From Chrysochromulina parva (lineage: Eukaryota > Haptophyta > Prymnesiales > Chrysochromulinaceae): 19,239 bases of DNA. This document shows positions 9,067-15,686 of the stretch, piece by piece. The stretch lies in contig PJAB01000908.1 of the NCBI GenBank assembly GCA_002887195.1, forward strand, positions 1 to 19,239, given 5' to 3'. A program made the translations under genes and the position numbers. The notes under the pieces were generated by a model that saw only the letters and a list, made by a program, of their open reading frames with translations, ran no database searches and was not told the DNA's origin. Position 1 is the stretch's first letter; every line of letters begins with the position of its first letter.

Positions 9067-9441
9067 CCTGCTCGTCCTTTCCTGTGAAAATACACGATCC
9101 TCGACAACACTCGTCCTCGACGCGCCGACCTTCGCTCAAAGCCTCCCTTCCACTGGCTTCACATCTCTCAGCCGCTAACATATGTTCATATCGTGGGAAT
9201 CCTGGTGCGCCCCCCCACAGGGTGGGCGCGGATCTCCTCTCTGCGCGCTGCCTCTCTGCCTCGACCCCTCGCGCCTCGCGCCTCGCGATGTGCTGCGCGC
9301 CTTGCGAATCTGCGTGTGAACTCTACGGCGCCTTTTCACGGCGCGATCTGATCGCGGCGCGCCCTTCCCCCTGTACTTGACCCTCCCCCTCCGTGTCTCG
9401 CACGAGGAGAAGGGGGGAGGCTCAGAACCTCGTGACGAACC
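9067..9441. other. Intergenic region between two minus-strand genes
   Basis: 375 bp between the hydrolase stop and the glycosyltransferase start, so it contains the hydrolase 3' end and the glycosyltransferase promoter or leader. It is C/T-rich on the plus strand, with small direct repeats around 9265-9290 (CGCGCCTCG). I see no gene. Confidence 0.5.
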
Positions 9442-10686
9442 TCACGACGAACCGTCATAGAGCGGGAGGAGGGAGAAGCCGTCGTGTGTCTCGGGGACGG
9501 TGAGCGGCGAGGGCGACGACGGGTGGCTCGACGACGACGACGCGCCGTCCTTGCAGTCCTCATCCTCAGTGTGCCCAAAGCCCTGCGAGTACAGCCAATG
9601 CAGTGCGCGACGTGTCCACCAAGAAGGGTCCTCGCCTAGTGCAAAGCCATGCTCGCCCAGGTTTTTGCGCACGTAGCAGTGCTCCACGCCGTGCTCGCGC
9701 AATGCCTCCGCGTACAGATCCGAGTGCTCGCGCGGCGGGCAGATCGTGTCACCGATGGAGCCCACGAGGAAGGTGGGTGGCGCAGCGAAACCTTCACCGC
9801 CGAGCAGGGCGTCGGTAGGTTCGTCAAGGACGCGCGCCTTCTTGGGCATGCCGCCCTGGCCGCGGTTGTAAAAGTCCGCCTTCTCCGGGTCGAGCCACGG
9901 CGAACCGTCGATGGCCGGATAGATGAGCAGCTGAGCGTCCAAATCAGGGTGAGCCGAGCGGGTCTGCACACGAGCCTGCTTGCGCTTGTGCGCGCGCAGC
10001 GCGTGCGAGGCGACCAGGTGGCCGCCCGCGGAGAAGCCGATCGCGGCGACCGGGCCGCCGCGCGCCTGGCGCACGAGCGCAGCTGCCGCATCCAGGTCGT
10101 CGAGTGCCTCCTGGTGGTCGTGGTGCGGCAGCAACCGGTAGCGCAGCACGGCCGCAGCGATCCCGTGCGACGAGAGCCACTCGACGATGGGCAGCCCCTC
10201 CTTGGGGCAGAGGAACTCGTAGTTGCCGCCGGGCACCACGATCACCGTCCCCTTGCCCTTGCCCGCGATCGCCGTCGGCTGGATTAGCAGCCGCGGCGAG
10301 TGCGGACCACAGAATAGAGGGTCGTGGTCGAGCGGCGGCATGCGCGGGCGGCTGTTGCACTCGGCGCAGATGGAGAACTTGCACTCGGCGCACACGAGGA
10401 TGGGCGAGCCCGCGCACGGCGAGCATTTGCACTCGTTGCACGCGCCATGCCTGCGCCCGTCCTGGCGCGCGCGATAGAGCCTGTGGCCCTGCCAGCACTT
10501 GCGCATGGTGCCGCGCTCCGAGTGGAGCAGGATCCAGCTGGGCAAGGCGCCCCAGTGGTCGGGACCATAGATGGGTTTGCCCAGACCACGCGCACGCGGG
10601 CGGCGGTCCACGCGGTAGCAGGGCATTGCTGCTGCGAGCGCGGCCGCCGCGGGGCCTCGAGGCCCTCGAGAGCTCTCGAACGCCAC
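9442..10686 (-). CDS. Alpha/beta-hydrolase (acetylesterase-like) with N-terminal Cys-rich finger
   Basis: A 414-residue uninterrupted frame. Residues about 64-110 form a Cys/His cluster (CWQGH, CNECKC, CAECKFSICAEC), probably a zinc-binding finger of the C1/DC1 or ZZ type. From about 146 an alpha/beta-hydrolase fold follows: VIVVPGGNYEF (oxyanion region, PGG152-154), AAIGFSAGGHL with nucleophile Ser219 in G-F-S-A-G-G, GSIGDTICPP with likely acid Asp313, and LGEHGFAL with likely base His346. The order and spacing fit small-molecule esterases of the Aes/acetyl-xylan-esterase/BD-FAE group, which remove acyl groups from sugars or xenobiotics. The C-terminal 45 residues are Ser/Pro-rich. Start 10686 gives the longest frame; Met21 (10626) is an alternative. 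It lies head to head with the GNAT-LysM gene, only 23 bp apart. The substrate is unknown. Confidence 0.83.
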   Translation of the reverse strand: MAFESSRGPRGPAAAALAAAMPCYRVDRRPRARGLGKPIYGPDHWGALPSWILLHSERGTMRKCWQGHRLYRARQDGRRHGACNECKCSPCAGSPILVCAECKFSICAECNSRPRMPPLDHDPLFCGPHSPRLLIQPTAIAGKGKGTVIVVPGGNYEFLCPKEGLPIVEWLSSHGIAAAVLRYRLLPHHDHQEALDDLDAAAALVRQARGGPVAAIGFSAGGHLVASHALRAHKRKQARVQTRSAHPDLDAQLLIYPAIDGSPWLDPEKADFYNRGQGGMPKKARVLDEPTDALLGGEGFAAPPTFLVGSIGDTICPPREHSDLYAEALREHGVEHCYVRKNLGEHGFALGEDPSWWTRRALHWLYSQGFGHTEDEDCKDGASSSSSHPSSPSPLTVPETHDGFSLLPLYDGSS

Positions 10687-10709
10687 TGGGGAAGAAGGTG
10701 GTTGGCGAA
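10687..10709. promoter_or_regulatory. Extremely short divergent interval
   Basis: Only 23 bp separate the longest-frame ATG of the hydrolase (-) from the chosen ATG of the GNAT-LysM gene (+). Either true starts lie inside the frames (hydrolase 10626; GNAT gene 10788 or 10869) or the transcripts overlap at their 5' ends. No promoter motif is identifiable. Confidence 0.4.
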
Positions 10710-12910
10710 ATGGCGCTAAGGAATCTGGAAGGAATATTTCGCGCCATCACGGCAGCCCTTTTCGACTCTGCTTCCCTCCACTCACCAATGCTAGCGAGGC
10801 GCTTCTCGTGCCCGCCGGTCTTCGAGGCCGCGTACGAGCCGCGAGAGGTGCCGGAGGCCGCGCGCGACATGCACGGCTCGGTCATCTTCCGGCCGACTCG
10901 TGATGACTGGCTTCCGCTCCTCGGCGAGATGATCCAATTGACCAATGAAGCCGTACGCAGGCGGGCTGCGAGCGCACGCGACGCGTCGAAGCCTCTTCAG
11001 CTCGAGTTCATGGCGGACCGCATCGATGTCGACGACCCGCTCTTCGGGTACATCGCCGTCACCAAGGACAAGGGGTGGCTGCAGGGCTTCATCACGGCCA
11101 CTACCTTCACCACTTGGCACCGTGGCTTTCGCTGGGACTCCCTGAGTCCGTGCGTCGACCTGCAGCACGAGCTGTCCCACGACGACGACAACGCGAGCTC
11201 GCCGTCGGGCTCCACGGCCGTGGCCAACAGCGGCGGCAGCGGCGGCAGCGCGAGCGCGCGCCGGCGTGCTGCCACCGCATCGCTCGCCAGGGAGCGCGTT
11301 GTCGACTCGGACGGCAGCCTGAGCGCCGAGCTGATGCAGGAGGTGTTCGCGGGGGACCCCGACGGCGAGGGCGTCGTCTGGCCGCGCGTGGCCGAGATCT
11401 CGCTCCTCGGCGCCCTCGGCTGCGGGCGGTGGCTCGTGCAGGCGCGTGCCACTAATTGCCACTGATTGCCACTAATTGCCACTGATTGCCACTGATTGCC
11501 ACTGATTGCCACTGATTGCCACTGATTGCCGCCGCGCTCGAGGCTCGTGCAGCTGCTCATTGACGGCCTCGAGGTGGCCGAGAGCCCTTACCACTTCGTC
11601 GTGCTGATGGCGACGCACAACGCGATCCCCTTCTACGAGAAGATGGGCTTCGTGCGCGTGGGCGCCGTGCTGGCGACGCGCGTCGAGCCCTTGGCCGACG
11701 AGGACGGCGACGAGGCGGAGGGAGCTGGCATCGGCACTAAGAAGCGCAAGCGCGCGGCGGCGGCCGCCGCTGCCGCGAAGCCCGCGGAGGAAGGCAAGGG
11801 GCGGGTGCACTCGAGGCTGGTTGAGCACACGTGCAAGGAGGGCGAGACGGCCGCGAGCGTCGCCGCCCAATATGGCGCCGACGGCTTCGACGTCCTCTTC
11901 GTCAACCAGCGCCGCTTCCCACAGCTGCACCAGCACGCCCCCCTTCGAGCTGGCACGCAGCTCCAAGTGCCACGCCCGTTGAGTCGCGAGGAGGCGATCG
12001 AGGAGCTCGGCAAGCAACGGCAGAGCTGGCACACGGTCACGCAGGAGGCGACACTTCGACGGCTCGCCGACGTCACCGGCGTCTCGGCGGACGAGCTCTA
12101 TCGTCTCAATAAGGGGCGGCTCGACGGTTTGCAGTTAGGCGCCACGTTGCGCGTGGGCACGCGGCTGCTGACGGCGGGCGTGGACGGGCACGAGGACGAG
12201 GAGTACTGCCATTGGTCCTTCCCCGATGACGAATCGCCCGATGAGCCCTCCCCTTGCATGCAAGTGCTCATCACAGCGCGGCCCCCTACATTCCCCACAG
12301 GAGCTTCCCCGATGACGAATCGCCCGATGAGCCCTCGTACATGATGGCTCGGAAGCTCAAGCCAGCTCACGAGCGCAAGGCTGGCGGCGCCCAAGCGCCC
12401 GCCACAACGCTCGAACAAGCGAAGCGCCTGCTCGTCGCCCAGAGGCCGACCGTGGTACCCGTGCCCGGGCGCCAGGCGGTCGTCGAGGCGGCACGGCGGC
12501 GCACAGCCGCGCGCGTCGCCGTCGCGCATCCCGACCTATTCGACAAGGTCGTGCGTCTGGATGCGCATGGCTCGCACGAGACGCGGTACCAGTTCTGGTA
12601 TGTGCTCACCTACCTACCCGACCTGCAGTGGTGCCACCTGGCACCCCTCGAGCGCCGCGGCACCTTCGGCGAGAGGCCGAGCCCGAATGGCCACGTGGCC
12701 ACGGGCCGCGACCGTTGGATGCTCGTGGCGGAAGATCTGGGCGGCGAGATTGACGTTGGGGCGGGGCGCTGCTTTGTCGTGAAGGCGACGCCGATGATGA
12801 AGGCCAAGGACGCCATGGACGCCAACAAGGAGGAGTGGGACATCGTCGAGCTTGATGGCGCCGTGATGGGCGTCGAGGAGCCGGCGAGGGCGGAGATGGA
12901 CGAGGAGTGA
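10710..12910 (+). CDS. GNAT acetyltransferase - double LysM - unknown C-terminal domain (three exons)
   Basis: Proposed exons are 10710-11441, 11553-12214 and 12301-12910, giving 667 residues. Frames break at both introns, and splicing joins a GNAT fold: GFITATTFTTWHRGFRWDS, a Ser/Gly-rich insert, LLGALGCGRWLVQ|LLIDGLEVAE (acetyl-CoA loop), then HNAIPFYEKMGFVRVG (motif B). A basic KKRKR (about 307-311) could be a nuclear signal. Two LysM-like repeats follow, at about 332-384 (VEHTCKEGETAASVAAQYGA...NQRR...LRAGTQLQVP) and 402-449 (WHTVTQEATLRRLADVTGVS...LNKG...LRVGTRL). The C-terminal 120 residues (YQFWYVLTYLPDLQWCHLAP; GRDRWMLVAEDLGGEIDVGA; NKEEWDIVEL) look like a compact domain I cannot name. 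There is no signal peptide, so the LysM repeats would be intracellular, where they normally bind N-acetylglucosamine polymers or act as protein contacts. The acetyl acceptor is unknown. Start alternatives are Met27 and Met54. Confidence 0.75.
11442..11552 (+). other. 111-nt intron carrying eight copies of a 10-bp repeat
   Basis: Eight contiguous 10-mers, ACTGATTGCC or ACTAATTGCC, occupy 11451-11530. An 11-bp direct repeat, GGCTCGTGCAG, lies at 11431-11441 and 11542-11552, offset 111. Borders are ambiguous: GC-AG 11442-11552 keeps WLVQLLI; GT-AG 11429-11542 gives GRLVQLLI; GT-AG 11436-11552 gives GRWLLLI. All three keep the frame. I list the first because it preserves the usual acetyl-CoA loop spacing, but transcript data must decide. 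Confidence 0.75.
12215..12300 (+). other. 86-nt intron created by an 86-bp-offset direct repeat
   Basis: Donor GTCCTTCCCC at 12215, acceptor TTCCCCACAG ending at 12300, phase 2 inside a Trp codon (TG|G). A perfect 33-bp direct repeat lies at 12218-12250, inside the intron, and at 12304-12336, at the start of the next exon. The offset equals the intron length exactly. Splicing yields HWSFPDDESPDEPSYMM with the repeat-coded peptide present once. Confidence 0.8.
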
Positions 12911-12949
12911 GCTCGACGGGAGCTCGACGAGTGAGCTCGACGGGAGCTC
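12905..12949 (+). repeat. 24-bp tandem duplication over the stop codon
   Basis: The unit starting GAGTGAGCTCGACGGGAGCT at 12905 recurs at 12929 for 21 bp. The first copy contains the TGA stop (12908-12910) of the GNAT-LysM gene, so the duplication extends into its 3' untranslated region. Confidence 0.85.
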
Positions 12950-13415
12950 CGCCACCTGAGTAGGACCCCTTGTGAGAGACTCCTGCCGCAGAGGCAGGAG
13001 AGCAGACCTCCGACTCACCGGCCACTCGTCACTGGACACTGCGGTGGTGCGCTCAGTGCTCACGGGAGCCGTACGCAAGGACGGCGCAAGGACGAGCCGC
13101 GGTCGATCGTCAAATTATCCTCAGTTCGTAGTTATGTATGTTTGCCGCGCCGACGCGATAGAGTATCCCGCTGTACCGCGGTGCGGTGTGGGCCTGGGTC
13201 ACGCATGGGCCCATGGGGTCACAGCTTGGAAAAACCGGCGGCGGCGGCTCTTTGGTTTTTGTGTGGGGGGTCCACGGCCACGTCTCCGTCCATTGCGAAT
13301 GCGGCCCCCGTGCTTGGGTGTCCGGAGAGCGTGCGCGTTGTGTGTTTCACAGCAGCAGCAGCAGCACGGTGATGAAAGAACGCCACGTCCCCTTGGTGCT
13401 TGGACTGGAAGAATC
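12911..13415. other. Intergenic region between two plus-strand genes
   Basis: Apart from the 24-bp duplication at its start and a CAG run at about 13350-13367, I see nothing to annotate. The frame of the next gene stays open upstream through most of this stretch but codes unremarkable Arg-rich sequence, so I treat it as promoter and 5' leader. Confidence 0.5.
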
Positions 13416-14150
13416 ATGTCAAACTTGGCGCAGGCCCTCAAGATTGCGGGCGCGACGGTGGCGGTGGTTGCTGTGGGGACCGCGTACGTACTGATCCACG
13501 AGCATCGCCGAAAGCTCAAGAAAGAGCGCAGGGCGGCAGCAGAGGCGGAGGGTGCCTCAGGCGCCTCTGCAGATGGCAGGTCTTCTTCATACATGAGCGT
13601 CGACCGACTGTTGAAATTGTTGAACGAGCTTGCAAAGGCCGCGTATACCCTCATCGAGCAGGTGCGTGCCGTCTGCACGCGCAAGGCAGCGGCAGCCCTT
13701 GCGCACCTGCTGCCCTTTGCAGCTCACGTACAAATTGCAAACAGCTTGCATACAGTCTGCGCATGGCACACGCCGGCACACGCACTCGCGCGCCTGAGCT
13801 CGCGCGCTCGTTCGTCGTGCTCGCAGACCCGCAAAATGGTGCACGAGAAACACGTCTCGACTGGCAGGGCTCTTGAGACGTGTGTTGACGAGCTGCAAAA
13901 GGATTTTGAGGCGGCGATGGAGGCGGTGATGGGCTCCATCCGCGCCCAGCATGGCGTAACAGAGCAGACGATGTCGCTGGCGATGATGCAGCACCAAGAC
14001 AACCCCAAGGTCGCCGCTGCCGTGGTCGCGCTGCGCGAGGCAATGGCTGGAAAGCCGCCGCCGGGCTACTCGGAGGCCAACAAGGCGGACGAGGCGGAGG
14101 CCGCGAAGCAGCGCGTGCGTAGGAAGAACAAGTCGGGCAAGAGAGGTTGA
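13416..14150 (+). CDS. N-terminally membrane-anchored helical protein, unknown function (two exons)
   Basis: Proposed exons are 13416-13661 and 13827-14150, giving 189 residues. The start MSNLAQALKIAGATVAVVAV gives a single transmembrane segment at about 8-27, followed by basic RRKLKKERR, so the bulk probably faces the cytosol or stroma. The remainder is predominantly helical (SVDRLLKLLNELAKAAYTLIEQ|TRKMVHEKH and VDELQKDFEAAMEAVMGSIR), with a basic Lys/Arg-rich C-terminus. I do not recognise the family. The intron (donor GTGCGT, acceptor CTCGCAG) is 165 nt, stop-free and in frame, so a retained form would add 55 residues of poor-quality sequence; the good splice signals and the continuous helix after splicing favour removal. 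The frame is open further upstream, but 13416 is the start that exposes the anchor. Confidence 0.68.
   Translation: MSNLAQALKIAGATVAVVAVGTAYVLIHEHRRKLKKERRAAAEAEGASGASADGRSSSYMSVDRLLKLLNELAKAAYTLIEQVRAVCTRKAAAALAHLLPFAAHVQIANSLHTVCAWHTPAHALARLSSRARSSCSQTRKMVHEKHVSTGRALETCVDELQKDFEAAMEAVMGSIRAQHGVTEQTMSLAMMQHQDNPKVAAAVVALREAMAGKPPPGYSEANKADEAEAAKQRVRRKNKSGKRG
13662..13826 (+). other. 165-nt in-frame, stop-free intron
   Basis: Donor CAG|GTGCGTGCC, acceptor GTCGTGCTCGCAG|ACCCGC. The length is a multiple of three with no in-frame stop, unlike the decamer introns nearby. There is no tandem repeat and no obvious exon-copy at the borders. Confidence 0.6.
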
Positions 14151-14851
14151 GCATGCGTGCGGGTGCGCGGCGGCGGCAGATGGCATGACGCACAATGCTA
14201 CTGTTACAAGCGATGAGAGGGTCACGAACTCCGCTGATGAAGATGATGCACGACCCTGGTGCCGGCGGCCCGACAAGTCGGCTGGCCAGTGCGCAGTGGC
14301 ACGACGTGCGCGCTCTCTCCTCGTTCCCTCAGAAACGAGCCGGACCTTATGTACCTAAGTATGTACGTATCGTGTGACTGCGGACGTTGCGCCTGCTGAT
14401 GTTGGAGATGTGCGCGCGGGATGCCCAACGCGGGGGCCACGGTGCGGCGCGGCCGGCGCGGCGGGCGTCGCGCCCCTCGCGCGGCGCGTCGGGGGCGCCC
14501 CACGCGACAGTCACCGCGTCGCCACTGTTAAAGAAAGCTTCAACTCCTGGCGAAGGAGAGTACCTAAGCGCGCACTATCGCGCCAATCCGTCGGCCGATT
14601 CGGATAGATTCTAGTTCCTGGGTGCTGTCAGCACGAAGTTCGTTAACGGCTTTGCACGCTCCGAACGTCTCGCATATCAATCGCTCGCGCCGGGTTTCGG
14701 TCGGATAGGTGCGAAGGGAAGGCCGAATAGGTGCCGGTCGGCGGGATTTGGAAGCTGGCCGATGAGGTAATTCGTGAGGTGTGCGAACACGAGATTGTGT
14801 GCTTATCCATCAGCCGGATCTTGACGAGCGTGTCGTGACTCCTCAGACTCC
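14151..14851. other. Convergent intergenic region
   Basis: 701 bp between the stops of the membrane-anchored gene (+) and the small signal-anchor gene (-). GC content drops in several short stretches (for example 14345-14375 with GTACCTAAGTATGTACG). Short frames on both strands have no recognisable content. A further exon of the minus-strand gene after 14852 cannot be excluded. Confidence 0.45.
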
Positions 14852-15196
14852 TCACGGAGTACTCATGTCGAACATGGAGGTCGGGTCCTCGGCCGCTTTC
14901 CTAATCACTGCACTCTCCTCCTCGCTGAACACGTCGCCATTCGACGGTTGCGTTCGCGCCGCCACATGCTTATGTCGGGCGTGCGGGCGCATGCGAGCGT
15001 GCTTAAGCTCCGACTGCGCATCACGGAGCCGTGCAAAAGGAGCACCGCCGCGCTGCTGTGGCGGTTGTGGCTGCTGCTGCATGGCTGGAGGTGCTGTGGT
15101 GGCTCCTGGGCCGTACAGCAGCAGCGCAAAAATTCCCAAGGCCGCGACGAACGCGACCGTCGCACGCAAACAATATCGGGCGTCCGCGACTTCCAT
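14852..15196 (-). CDS. Small signal-anchor protein, hypothetical
   Basis: A 114-residue frame starting at 15196. I chose this ATG because it directly precedes a charged N-terminus and one hydrophobic segment (about 10-28, LRATVAFVAALGIFALLLYG), a type II anchor or uncleaved signal like those of Golgi proteins. After a Gln/Pro-rich linker comes a basic His/Arg-rich part, and then an acidic helix (DVFSEEESAVIRKAAEDP). The frame is open upstream to 15235, but that part lies in repeat DNA. The protein may continue through an intron near its stop, because GTGAGGAG follows TACTCC there on the sense strand. It could be the N-terminus of a larger Golgi enzyme; no catalytic domain is visible. Confidence 0.5.
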   Translation of the reverse strand: MEVADARYCLRATVAFVAALGIFALLLYGPGATTAPPAMQQQPQPPQQRGGAPFARLRDAQSELKHARMRPHARHKHVAARTQPSNGDVFSEEESAVIRKAAEDPTSMFDMSTP

Positions 15197-15218
15197 GGGG
15201 GGGCGGGAACAAGACGCA

Positions 15219-15307
15219 ATCGTATGAATAGTCAATCGTATGAATAGTCAAGTCAAGTCAAGTCAAGTCAAGTCAAGTCAAGTCAAGTCAAGTCAAGTAT
15301 GAATAGA
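15219..15307. repeat. 16-bp duplication plus AGTCA pentamer array
   Basis: ATCGTATGAATAGTCA is tandemly duplicated at 15219-15234 and 15235-15250. It runs into ten AGTCA pentamers (15246-15295) and a third partial copy, GTATGAATAG, at 15298-15307. It lies just upstream of the minus-strand signal-anchor gene, in its leader, promoter or an unrecognised 5' intron. Confidence 0.9.
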
Positions 15308-15310
15308 CTT

Positions 15311-15354
15311 CGTCCCACAAGGCTCGTCCCTCCGTCCCACAAGGCTCGTCCCTC
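15311..15354. repeat. 22-bp tandem duplication
   Basis: CGTCCCACAAGGCTCGTCCC plus TC occurs twice back to back (15311-15332 and 15333-15354). The interval onward to 15686 is comparatively AT-rich and otherwise empty. It separates the divergent signal-anchor and cyclin genes and probably contains the cyclin promoter. Confidence 0.9.
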
Positions 15355-15686
15355 CGACGCTTCAGTGGCCGCTCCTGATCCTATCTGTCATCGAAAAGGT
15401 GTTCCAAGCTGTTCAGATAGAGCGACGGTACAATTGTACATGTATTCGTCATGTGAGTCGTCAGAGTCCAATATTGCTCCAACCTCCAAGACTCCAACTC
15501 TCCATACATATTTCGGTGCCTTGATCCTATTTTGTTCACTTAATTGGGCCGATCTTTCACGAACGAAATGGTCAGCACGAAGGGCTTTCGTATTAATTAG
15601 GTGGTTCAATTAAGGCAAGGCCACTCAGTTGACTTCCCGGATACTAGACTCCTTCTATCTTCTTCTGACGCCCAGCGCCAAGTGGC

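Noticed and set aside
10104..10709. Plus-strand frame extending the GNAT gene 202 codons upstream
   Set aside because: It is antisense to the hydrolase, which has clear catalytic motifs, and the extension is Arg/Cys-rich shadow sequence.
11472..12032. Long minus-strand frame opposite the GNAT-LysM gene
   Set aside because: Antisense shadow of the LysM coding exon; its repeat-coded N-terminal end comes from the decamer array.
12972..13415. Upstream part of the membrane-anchored frame as coding
   Set aside because: No domain character, unlike the sequence after 13416, which begins with a clean transmembrane anchor; treated as leader DNA.
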